10,258 nt of DNA from Gemmatimonas phototrophica (GTDB lineage: Bacteria; Gemmatimonadota; Gemmatimonadetes; Longimicrobiales; Gaopeijiaceae): the NCBI GenBank assembly GCA_945876015.1, contig CAMCNM010000045.1, positions 1 through 10,258 of the forward strand, written 5' to 3'. The notes under the pieces are model-generated. The model saw only the letters and a program-made list of their open reading frames with translations. It was not told where the DNA came from and ran no database searches. Of this stretch, positions 1 to 9,647 are shown piece after piece (positions within the stretch are counted from its first letter, which is position 1; every line of letters starts with the position of its first letter). The translations under genes and the position numbers were made by a program.

Positions 1-413
1 GGTCGCTATTCATCGCTCCGTTCGCTCTCCGCAGCCCAGCGTGACGAGACGCGGTTCTGCCACGGGCAGCTAGGGGGCGCCGCTGGGGGAGACTGTCCGG
101 AAATGGGACGGCACTCCCGTCCCTGGGCACGTCCGGACCTCTCTGCGCCGACCTATCTCCATATGTACCAACGATTTGAGTGACGGCATGGGACCTTTCC
201 TGGTCAGGGTCCCGTTGGGTCGAACCCTTCTCCTGTATATGTGCGTATGGCCCTGAGCCCCTCAGGTCGGGCTCGCCGCCTGGTTGGTTGTGGTCCGGTC
301 GAGGAAGCGCCAGATCGCGTAGCGACTGGGGCAGTGCGAGCAAACCTCAGCTCCCGCCCGTTGGGATCGCCGAAGCCGAGCAGCGAGATCTCGAGGTAGA
401 CCCGGAACAGCTC
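1..413. other. Non-coding stretch with several short inverted repeats
   Basis: I see no convincing gene in either strand here. Frame 1 on the plus strand stays open to the TGA at 178-180, but the peptide matches no family I know, and open frames of this length are common in GC-rich DNA. The region holds several inverted repeats: CTGCC/GGCAG at 57-69, a nested hairpin at 95-138, GGGACC/GGTCCC at 190-213, GGGT/ACCC at 217-227 and CCTGAG/CTCAGG at 252-266. No Rho-independent terminator, tRNA or CRISPR pattern can be made from them. On the minus strand, 422-360 reads like the first residues of a chromate-transporter-type protein but then loses similarity (see findings). Confidence 0.5.
95..138. 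repeat. Nested two-stem inverted repeat
   Basis: GTCCGGA (95-101) can pair with TCCGGAC (132-138). Inside that, GGGACGG (105-111) pairs perfectly with CCGTCCC (117-123) around a five-base loop. The two seven-base-pair stems are separated by an AAT bulge on one side and eight bases on the other. No T-run follows on either strand, so it does not look like an intrinsic terminator. It could be a structured RNA, a protein-binding site or the end of a decayed mobile element; the sequence does not decide between these. Confidence 0.4.
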
Positions 414-449
414 GAAAAGAGAAGGGGGCGGCCGGAGCCGCCCCCTCTC
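414..449 (-). terminator. Intrinsic terminator of the maeB-pckA operon
   Basis: Positions 419-432 pair with 437-449 to form a GC-rich stem of 13 base pairs with one bulged A (423) and a four-base loop (433-436). Read on the minus strand the hairpin is followed directly by TTTTC (418-414). It lies about 28 bases past the pckA stop codon, the position and orientation expected for Rho-independent termination of that transcript. The T-run is short, but the stem is very strong. Confidence 0.85.
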
Positions 450-476
450 GAGGTCATTCACGCTGTGTGACAGCGG

Positions 477-2083
477 TCACCGCAGCGTGGGACCCGACTT
501 CGCCACCGCGGGTGCCACGTGCGCTCGGTACTTGTCGAAGTTCTCGTCGAACATCCGGGCGAGCTCCGCGGCCTGCTTGTCGTACGCGTCCTTGTCCTTC
601 CAGGTGTTGCGCGGACGCAGGATCTCGGACGGGACGTCCGGCACCGCGACGGGGACGTCGATCCCGAAGACCGGATCGGCCACCATCTCGACGTCGTCGA
701 GCGCCCCACTCAGCGCGTGGCGCACCATGGCCCGCGTGTAGCCGAGCTTCATGCGCGTGCCGACGCCGTACGGGCCGCCGGTCCAGCCGGTGTTGAGGAG
801 CCACACCTGCGCCTTGTGCTTCCGCAGCCGCTCGCCGAGCATCTCGGCGTAGACCGACGGATGACGCGGAAGGAAGGGCGCGCCGAAGCAGCTGCTGAAC
901 GCCGCCTTGGGCTCCGTCACGCCACGCTCGGTTCCGGCGACCTTGGCCGTGTAGCCGGACAGGAAGTAGTACATCGCCTGCTCGGGGCTGAGCCGCGCGA
1001 TCGGAGGCAGGACGCCGAACGCGTCGGCCGTCAGGAACACGACCTCACGCGGGTGGCCGCCGATCCCCGAGAGTACCGCGTTCGGGATGTAGTGGATCGG
1101 ATAGCTGGCGCGCGTGTTCTCGGTGATGGACTGATCCGCGAAGTCGATCTCCCGTGTGTCTTCGCGCAGCACGACGTTCTCGAGGACCGTCCCGAAGCGC
1201 TGCGTTGCGGCGTAGATCTCGGGCTCCCCCTCGGGAGACAGGTTGATCGTCTTCGCGTAGCAGCCACCCTCGAAGTTGAACACGCCGTGGTCGCTCCAGC
1301 CGTGCTCGTCGTCCCCGATCAGGCCGCGCTCCTGGTCCGCCGAGAGCGTGGTCTTGCCGGTTCCCGACAGGCCGAAGAAGAGCGCGACGTCGCCGTCGCG
1401 GCCGACGTTGGCCGAGCAGTGCATCGGGAGGACGTCGCGTTCCGGAAGGATGTAGTTGAGGACCGTGAAGACCGACTTCTTGATCTCGCCCGCGTACCGC
1501 GTGCCGCAGATCACGACCATGTTGTCGGCGAAGCTCAGAACAATTCCGGTCTCGGTGCGCGTGCCGTGCTTCGCTGGATCCGCCTTCATCTCCGGCGCGT
1601 GCAGGATGACGAAGTCCGGCTTGTCCGTGATCTCGTGGGCGTGTGGACGCAGGAACATGTTGTAGGCGAACAGGTTCTGCCACGCGTTCGGCGTGATCAT
1701 CCGCACGCTGATCCCGAAGGCCGCATCCGCGCCGGCCCGGGCGTCGCGCACGAAGAGCTCCTTCTGCTCGTTCAGGTGCGCGATCGCGTCGTCCCGAAGA
1801 GCGCGGAACTTCGCGGTGTCGGTGGCGACGTTCACCTTGCCCCAGTCGATCGTGGCGTCGGTGGATTCGTCGCGTACGCAGAACTTGTCGTTCGGCGAAC
1901 GGCCGGTATGCGGCGAAGTCACCGCCGCGAAGCCGCCGCCCGCGGTCACCTTGCCCTCACCCCTCGCAAGCGCGGCTTCGTACAGCGCCGGCACGGAAAG
2001 ATTGAAGTGGATCTTTCCCTTGGGATCCAGGCCCTGGCCTTCGAGGCCGTGCTTGACCGAGGGTGCGCTGGCTGTCTTGGTAG

Positions 2084-2087
<4 letters not shown>
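477..2087 (-). CDS. pckA: Phosphoenolpyruvate carboxykinase (ATP)
   Basis: This 536-residue cytosolic enzyme converts oxaloacetate and ATP to phosphoenolpyruvate, CO2 and ADP, the first committed step of gluconeogenesis, and can run in reverse. Its length is close to the 540 residues of the E. coli enzyme and all main motifs are present. These are the substrate-binding TGRSPNDK (61-68, Arg63), Lys203-Lys204, PMHCSANVG (221-229, His223), the P-loop [11 protein letters not shown] (239-249), the kinase-2 metal motif DDEHGW (259-264), and Arg326 in NTRASYP. By alignment from memory with the E. coli enzyme, Lys204, His223 and Asp260 match the Mn ligands. The ATP-type P-loop separates it from the GTP-dependent family. 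The start is ATG with a good ribosome site (AGGAG, 2098-2094, six bases away). The start overlaps the maeB stop by four bases (ATGA), so translation is probably coupled, and a terminator follows the stop. Nothing looks broken. Confidence 0.97.
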
Positions 2088-4429
<2,342 letters not shown>

Positions 4430-4574
4430 CTTTCCGCGTTCTCCCTGAAGGGGTCTGGATGCCGATGCCCAGGTCCCCGTGGTCCGATTCTGGAATCCGC
4501 CAATCTAGTGAAATAGGGCGTTTCCGGCTTCCCCCGGGCTCCGGCAAGTCTAACTTGTGGCAAACAATAATCTG
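4430..4574. promoter_or_regulatory. Divergent intergenic region with a 13-bp palindrome
   Basis: This gap separates maeB (leftward) from the Omp85-like gene (rightward), so it must hold promoters for both transcripts. At 4545-4557 there is a perfect inverted repeat, CAAGT-CTA-ACTTG, a plausible operator half-way between the start codons but closer to the rightward gene. The region around 4555-4575 is AT-richer than its surroundings. I could not assign -35/-10 pairs on either strand with confidence. Confidence 0.4.
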
Positions 4575-6365
4575 ATGGCGACGCTGGGCGACCAGGGTGG
4601 TCGTTGTGGGTGCCGCCGCGGGTCCCGTGGCCGGTCAGGCCTGCCCCCAAGGGGTCGTTTCCCGGGTGGTCATCGAGAACCATTCCGTCTTCGATGGCGA
4701 CCGGCTGGAGGCTGGAGGACGCTTTCGTTGGGCTTATCGACTCGTGAACGGGCTCCACGTCCGCACCCGCGCCCAGTTCATCCGTGGGGAGCTCCTCTTC
4801 GCCGAGGGAGACTGCTACGACCCGCTCCTCGTCCAGGAGTCCGAGCGGCTGCTGCGCGATCACCGCTTCATCGCTCGCTCGGAGGCATCGGCGGTTCGCC
4901 AGAGCGACGGAACCTGGGAGGTCACGATCGAAACCCAGGACGAATGGACTACGCACGTGGATCTCGGGGTCAGCGGGGAAGGGGGATTCCACGTCGAGCG
5001 GTTCGACGTCACCGAGCTGAACATGCTGGGCCGAGGGGCTCTGGTCGGCGCGTTCTACCATGATCGGGACGGCAGGGCCGACGCGGGCGTTCGCCTGGAG
5101 CTCCCGCGCCTTCTCGGAACGCGCACGGACAGCCGGGTGGCTTTCGGCCGCACGCGCGGGGGTGACATCATCGAGCAGTCGTTCACGTTCCCGTTCGTCG
5201 GCGAGGTCGGCAGGTTCGCGGGGCGCGAGGTGTTCGCGCGGCGGACATCGTCGTTCTCGTATTCCGTGGGCGCGGGTCGGGACCGGATGCCGGGCTCGGT
5301 CACGCACGTGCTTCTTCCGCTCGACGAGCAGCGCGTCGAGGTCACGATGGCGGGCCGGATCGGATCTCCCGGCAATCTCACGATCTTCGGCGTGGGCTTC
5401 TCGAACGAGACCCTTCAGTTTCCGGACTTTCCGGGCGGGATCGAGGTCGCGGTGGACGGGAACTACAGCGCCACGAGGCCGGCGGATGCGGCGACAATCG
5501 CAGCGATCCACCCGCAGACTCTGCATTCGTCCGGCACCCATGTGAACCTGCTCGTGGGCCAGCGCAACGTGGCTTCGGGCGCTTCCGTGGACTCGACGCC
5601 CTGCGGGGCGAGCAGGACGTAGCGCTCGGCACCGACCTGGCGCTCACCCTCGGAAAGAGCCTGGCCGCGGTTTCCGCGGGGGTCGCTCAACCGGAGGATC
5701 TCTACGCGCGGCTCCGCATCCAGGCTGCGTTGGCTCCCAGCGCGTTCCTGATCCGGTTCGACGGAGGATCCGAGGGACGCAAGATCCATTCGGGTGGCGT
5801 GTCCGGCCGGGGATGGAAGGACGCCCTCGGCGAAATCTCCGCACAGATCTACTGACAGCCGCCGAGCGCCTCGCGCCACACGTTCGTTGCCCGCGCGTCG
5901 GGCGCCGGCGGATGGAATCTGACCCAGCCGTTCCAGCTCACGCTCGGGGGCGTGAACGGCGTGCGGGGGTTCGACCAGGGCGACTTCCCCGGAGGCCGGC
6001 GCGTGGTGGTGAACCTCGAGGACCGGATCTACCTCGGGTGGCCGCACCCGCAGTCGTTCGACCTCGGTGTGACCCTGCTCGCCGACGCCGGTCGAACCTG
6101 GGCGGGCGCGACCCCCTTCGGCCTCTACAGGGGATGGCGGGGCGCGCTGGGAGCCGGCCTTCGCTTTGGATTTCCCGCGGGCTCGCGCCGGGTCGCCCGT
6201 CTGGACTTCGCGTGGCCGCTGGTGGGAAAGGGGTTCGGGGCGCCACTCTTCCGTGTCGCCCTGGGAGATCCGATCGGCCTCTCGGAGGGGCTCCAGGATC
6301 GCCAGATGTCTCGCAGCCAACGCCTGGCGGTGGGCGCCGACCTGTTCACGGAGCACGGCCGATGA
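4575..6365 (+). pseudogene. Omp85/BamA-TamA-like outer-membrane protein, broken by two frame changes and one stop
   Basis: The reconstructed product (about 596 residues) would be an outer-membrane beta-barrel with a short periplasmic N-terminal region, related to the BamA/TamA (bacterial surface antigen) family. The intact reading frame from GTG 4597 to 5622 encodes a POTRA-like stretch (FIRGELLFAEGDCYDPLLVQ, then TWEVTIETQDEW) and the first barrel strands. The frame then shifts at about 5578-5580, and barrel-like sequence continues (RFRGLDALRGEQDVALGTDL) up to an in-frame TGA at 5853-5855. After the stop, barrel sequence resumes in the same frame, carrying the Omp85 signature VRGF (5961-5972), and runs to TGA 6363-6365. 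At the start, ATG 4575 is one base out of frame. Dropping G4578 gives MRRWATRVVVVGAAAG followed by PVAGQA, a good signal peptide. The end overlaps the next gene by ATGA. As written it cannot make a full barrel. Either the gene is decayed or the assembly has errors. The exact role is unknown: membrane assembly, secretion or patatin-like partners are all possible. Confidence 0.75.
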
Positions 6366-7231
6366 CGAGCGGGGAGTCGTGCAGCGCCGAGGTCCGTCGG
6401 GCCCTGCGGACCGTGCTCTGGCTCAACCTCGGCGTCCTGGGCCTCAAGGTGGCGGCGCTGATTTCGTCCCATGCACTCTCGGTCGCCGCGGAGGCGGTCC
6501 ACTCCTCGTTGGACGCCGCCAACAACGTGTTCGCGCTTTGGATCGCGCGGCTCGCCGGCCAGGCTCCCGACGAGGATCATCCATACGGGCATCAGAAGTT
6601 CGAGACGTTGGGTGCGCTGGTGCTGGTGGGATTCCTGTCCATCACGGTGTTCGAACTCGTCCAGCGCTCCGTGTCGCAGATGACCTCGAATGCGCCGGAA
6701 GGCGTGCGCGCCACGCCCCTCGCCATGGTCGTGATAGCAATGTCGATGGCGGTAGGAATGGCCGTATCGACGTGGGAGGCGCGCCGAGGGCGCGCGCTCG
6801 GCTCGGACATCCTCGTGGCGGACGCCGCTCACACGGGCGCCGACGTGCTCACGAGCGCGGCTGTGCTCGCCGGGCTGATCGCGATCCGGGCCGGCTATCC
6901 TCAAGCGGATCCCTGGATCACGATCGCGGTGGCCATTCTGATCGCGCGGACCGGATGGCGGATCCTCCGCGAGACGGTGCCGGTGCTGGTGGACGAGCGC
7001 GCGGTGGACTCGAGCAGGATCCAGCGCGTCGCCGAATCGATCGGCGAGGTGAGCTCCGCGTACCGGATCCGGTCGCGCGGTCGCGCGGGCGAGATGTTCG
7101 CGGAGGTGACCATCGCGGTCGCGGCGGATCTGGACGTGAAGCGGGCGCACGAGATCGCCGACGAGGTGGAGCGCCGGATCGGAAGCGAGCTGGGCGCGCG
7201 CGAGGTCGTGGTCCACATCGAGCCCGCGTAG
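6362..7231 (+). CDS. Cation diffusion facilitator (CDF) family metal transporter
   Basis: This 289-residue inner-membrane protein would export divalent metal ions in exchange for protons. The N-terminal region has the usual series of hydrophobic segments. Metal-site motifs HSSLD (47-51, second segment) and HTGAD (157-161, fifth segment) both fit HxxxD, the pattern typical of zinc-type CDF proteins; YiiP has DxxxD and HxxxD instead. The family motif DHPYGHQKFE is at 72-81. The C-terminal cytoplasmic domain (about 205-289, ending VVVHIEPA) matches the ferredoxin-like CDF dimerisation domain. Zinc as substrate is inference. The start is ATG 6362, overlapping the Omp85-like stop (ATGA), with GGAG at 6350-6353 eight bases upstream. 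The same frame stays open further upstream (to 5813), but that part lies over the Omp85 gene and has no transporter similarity. The next gene begins nine bases after its stop. Confidence 0.93.
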   Translation: MTSGESCSAEVRRALRTVLWLNLGVLGLKVAALISSHALSVAAEAVHSSLDAANNVFALWIARLAGQAPDEDHPYGHQKFETLGALVLVGFLSITVFELVQRSVSQMTSNAPEGVRATPLAMVVIAMSMAVGMAVSTWEARRGRALGSDILVADAAHTGADVLTSAAVLAGLIAIRAGYPQADPWITIAVAILIARTGWRILRETVPVLVDERAVDSSRIQRVAESIGEVSSAYRIRSRGRAGEMFAEVTIAVAADLDVKRAHEIADEVERRIGSELGAREVVVHIEPA

Positions 7232-7240
7232 GTCACGCGC

Positions 7241-7933
7241 ATGCAGCGAGCGTACGACCTCGAGATCCTGGACCAGCCGATCCACGATCCGGCCGAGCTC
7301 GAGCATTCGTTGGCGCAGGTCGCGGCGGTGAATCGGTATCTGGGCGGCGACTGGGCGCTGCGCCGCGCGCTCGCGCCGTTCCTTGCCGACCGTGGAGAGA
7401 CGGGCCTCCTCGACGTGGGCGCGGGCAACGCCGAAGTAGCGCTTTCGCTCGCTCGCTGGGCCGCGGCACGGGGTCGGCGCTGGCGGGTCACGGCGCTCGA
7501 CCTCCACGCGCAGAGCGTGCAGCTCGCGGCTCGCAGGGTGGGCGGGTCGGCCGGTTCGGTGCGCGTCGTTCAGGGTGACGGCCTTTCGCTGCCCTTTCCC
7601 GACGCCGCCTTCGATGTCGCGTACACGATGCTCACCCTCCACCACTTCAGGGAGGACGCGGCGGTCGCCCTCCTCAGGGAGATGGCCCGGGTCGTGCGGC
7701 GGCTCGTGATCGTGAACGATCTCGAGCGCAGCGAGGCTGCCCTGTTCGGCGCGCGTGCCCTGGCCATGACCGTGTGGCGGGGCAATCGCATCACGCGCCA
7801 CGACGGACCCCTGTCCGTGCGCCGCGCCTTCACTCCCGACGAGCTGATGGCGTTGGCGGAGCGCGCAGGTCTCCGCCGCCCGCGGGTCCATCGGAGACTC
7901 GCGTTCCGCCTCGTGCTGGAGGCCGAGCCATGA
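7241..7933 (+). CDS. Class I SAM-dependent methyltransferase
   Basis: This 230-residue soluble protein has the Rossmann-type methyltransferase core. Motif I is LLDVGAGNAE (56-65), the acidic residue ending strand 2 is Asp87 (ALDLH), and a later QGDGLSLPFPDAAFDV segment followed by LTLHHF is typical of UbiE/COQ5-like enzymes. The N-terminal QPIHDPAELEHSLAQVAAVNRYLGG and the C-terminal ITRHDGPLSVRRAFTPDEL resemble, from memory, methyltransferases that sit beside type III polyketide synthases and FAD oxidoreductases in many bacterial clusters. Here the partner further on is a FabF-like ketosynthase instead. It probably methylates a hydroxyl or carbon of the pathway product; the substrate cannot be told. 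It starts nine bases after the CDF stop with only a weak ribosome site, and its stop overlaps the next start (ATGA). Confidence 0.9.
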   Translation: MQRAYDLEILDQPIHDPAELEHSLAQVAAVNRYLGGDWALRRALAPFLADRGETGLLDVGAGNAEVALSLARWAAARGRRWRVTALDLHAQSVQLAARRVGGSAGSVRVVQGDGLSLPFPDAAFDVAYTMLTLHHFREDAAVALLREMARVVRRLVIVNDLERSEAALFGARALAMTVWRGNRITRHDGPLSVRRAFTPDELMALAERAGLRRPRVHRRLAFRLVLEAEP

Positions 7934-9141
7934 CCGCGTCGGCCGACGTGCTCGTGGTCGGTGGCGGCCCGGCGGGGAGCACGACCGCGCGGCTACTGGC
8001 CCGGCGCGGATGGAGCGTCCTGCTGTTGGACCGCGCGCATTTTCCGCGCGGGAAGGCGTGTGGCGAGTGCTTGAATCCAGGCGCCGTGGCGATGCTGGCG
8101 CGGCTCGGCCTGCTCGCGCGGGTTCTCTCGCTCGGGCCGGCGGCCCTGGCCGGGTGGAGGCTCGAGAGTGCGGGGCGCGTCGCGACCGGCAGCTTTCCGA
8201 ACGGCGCCATCGGCCTCTCGCTCCCGCGCGCGCGCTTCGACGCGGAGCTGCTGGACGCGGCGCGCGAGGCGGGAGTGCGGGTCCAGGAGGGAGCCCGGGT
8301 GCTCGGGCTCGCAGGCAGCAGCGCCGAGGGACGCGTTGGGGTGATCGTGCGCCGTGACGGCGGGGGACCCTGCGTCGAGATCGCGCGGATCGTGGTCGGA
8401 GCCGACGGCCTCCGCTCGACGCTCGCGCGCGGAATCGCCGCATACCGCAGGCCGCCTCGTCTGCGGAAGCTCAGCGTCACGATGCATGTGGAAGGCTTCG
8501 ATGCGGATCCGACGCGCGGCCGGCTCCACCTCGATCAGCGGGGCACGGTCGGCCTGGCTCCCCTGGACGCCGAGGGTCGCAGCTGGAACGCCACGATGGT
8601 GGTGGACGCCGAGGCCGAGGGGCGCGCCGCGGCGGGCGACCCCGAGGGGTTCGCGCGGCAGCGGTTCGAGCAGCTGGTGGGTCGTCGGCTCGGGACGCGC
8701 GTGGAAGGTCCGTGGACCAGCGGTCCGTTCGATTGGCCCAGCCGCCGCGCCGTCTCCGACGGTGTGGCTCTGGTGGGGGACGCCGCCGGCTACTACGACC
8801 CGCTCACGGGGCAGGGGATCTATCGCGCGCTCCGGTCCGCGGAGCTGGCGGCCGACACGATCGACGAAGCGCTTCGGCGCGGCCGAACCGCGACGCGCGA
8901 CCTCGCACCCTACCAACGGGCGCTGCGCGGCGAGCTTCGCGCCCCGCTGCGTGTACAGCGTGGCGTGGAAGTCGTCCTCGCGAGCCGCTCGTTGCGAGGG
9001 GCGGCGCTCGCCGTTCTCGGACGCTCGCCGCGGGCGACGGATATGATCATCGGAGTGACCGGTGACATGACGCCGGCTCGCGCGCTGCTGGGGCGGCGGT
9101 TCTGGACCGAAATCGTGCAACCGGGGGAGAGGGTCGGATGA
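7930..9141 (+). CDS. FAD-dependent oxidoreductase, geranylgeranyl reductase-like
   Basis: This 403-residue flavoprotein belongs to the family of geranylgeranyl reductases and aromatic-ring hydroxylases. It shows the dinucleotide-binding GGGPAG (11-16) with Asp34 ending the second strand, the family motif KACGECLNPG (42-51), GADGLRS (157-163), and the FAD-phosphate motif GDAAGYYDPLTGQGI (283-297). Members reduce isoprenoid double bonds or oxidise or halogenate small molecules. The KxCGE motif favours the geranylgeranyl reductase branch, but next to a cyclase and a ketosynthase a role in tailoring a polyketide is more likely; this is inference. The start ATG 7930 has GGAGG seven bases upstream (7918-7922) and overlaps the methyltransferase stop. 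In-frame upstream sequence lies over the methyltransferase and lacks family similarity. Its stop overlaps the next start. Confidence 0.92.
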   Translation: MTASADVLVVGGGPAGSTTARLLARRGWSVLLLDRAHFPRGKACGECLNPGAVAMLARLGLLARVLSLGPAALAGWRLESAGRVATGSFPNGAIGLSLPRARFDAELLDAAREAGVRVQEGARVLGLAGSSAEGRVGVIVRRDGGGPCVEIARIVVGADGLRSTLARGIAAYRRPPRLRKLSVTMHVEGFDADPTRGRLHLDQRGTVGLAPLDAEGRSWNATMVVDAEAEGRAAAGDPEGFARQRFEQLVGRRLGTRVEGPWTSGPFDWPSRRAVSDGVALVGDAAGYYDPLTGQGIYRALRSAELAADTIDEALRRGRTATRDLAPYQRALRGELRAPLRVQRGVEVVLASRSLRGAALAVLGRSPRATDMIIGVTGDMTPARALLGRRFWTEIVQPGERVG

Positions 9142-9647
9142 GAACGGTTGACGAGCACGTAGCGCGTGCACCGGCGGATGTGTGCTTCGAGGTCGCGGCC
9201 GACGTGGAAGGGTGGCCTCGCATCCTCTCGCATTATCGATGGGTACGGTTCACCCGCCGCGACGGATACGCGACCGGCCTCGTCGAGATGGCAGCCTGGC
9301 GGTCGTTCGGCCCGTTGGGCTGGCCCACATGGTGGGTCTCGGAGATGACCAACGACCGTTCACGCCGAACCGTCAGCTACACGCACGTCCGCGGCATCAC
9401 GACCGGAATGGACGTGCTCTGGGAGGTGGTCCCGTTGGCCGAGAACAGCTCGCACATCCGAATCGTGCACGAGTGGCGCGGGCCGCCGTGGCCGCTGATC
9501 GGGAGCTTCGCCGCCAGCGCCGTGATCGGTCCGCACTTCGTCAGCGCGATCGCCGGTCGCACGCTCGCCGGAGTCGCGCGTGAAGCGGAGCGGCGCGCCG
9601 CCACCGGCTCCACGGATCACCCCGTTCCCGAGGTCCGCTCCACATGA
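9138..9647 (+). CDS. SRPBCC-family polyketide cyclase/aromatase-like protein
   Basis: This 169-residue protein has the helix-grip (START/Bet v1-like) pattern of polyketide cyclases and COQ10-type lipid-binding proteins. The N-terminal VDEHVARAPADVCFEVAADV with WPRILSHYRWVRF is the typical first strand, helix and second strand. The middle has alternating beta strands (RRTVSYTHV, MDVLWEVVPL, HIRIVHEW), and a long C-terminal helix follows (about 125-150). The family binds hydrophobic molecules and in aromatic polyketide pathways directs ring closure. Here it sits between a flavoenzyme and a ketosynthase, which supports a cyclase or intermediate-binding role. The function is inferred from fold and context. 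The start ATG 9138 overlaps the oxidoreductase stop, and a purine-rich ribosome site GGGGAGAGGG (9124-9133) lies just upstream. Its stop overlaps the ketosynthase start. The last 20 or so residues look disordered. Confidence 0.87.
   Translation: MRTVDEHVARAPADVCFEVAADVEGWPRILSHYRWVRFTRRDGYATGLVEMAAWRSFGPLGWPTWWVSEMTNDRSRRTVSYTHVRGITTGMDVLWEVVPLAENSSHIRIVHEWRGPPWPLIGSFAASAVIGPHFVSAIAGRTLAGVAREAERRAATGSTDHPVPEVRST

Noticed and set aside
213..230. GGGTTCGACCC on the minus strand, like a tRNA T-arm
   Set aside because: The flanking bases do not form the five-base-pair T-stem, and no acceptor stem, D-arm or anticodon arm can be built around it.
4557..5063. Open frame from GTG 4557 through ATG 4575 as a separate protein
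   Set aside because: After the first few codons it is a G- and R-rich shadow of the Omp85-like frame; only its start region seems to belong to the real gene.
5853..5855. TGA as selenocysteine or reassigned to tryptophan
   Set aside because: TGA ends several intact genes in this window, an outer-membrane barrel strand is not a place for selenocysteine, and two other frame lesions in the same gene favour decay or sequence error.
5813..6361. Upstream extension of the CDF gene in the same frame
   Set aside because: The extra residues are arginine- and proline-rich and lack transporter similarity; the ATG at 6362 has a ribosome site and an ATGA overlap.
7774..7929. Upstream extension of the FAD oxidoreductase
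   Set aside because: The flavin-binding strand begins right after ATG 7930, which has GGAGG upstream; the extension lies over the methyltransferase end.
6125..8443. Minus-strand open frame of about 770 codons opposite the CDF, methyltransferase and oxidoreductase genes
   Set aside because: The peptide is mainly R, P, A, H and S with no domain pattern, while the plus strand carries three well supported genes across the same bases.
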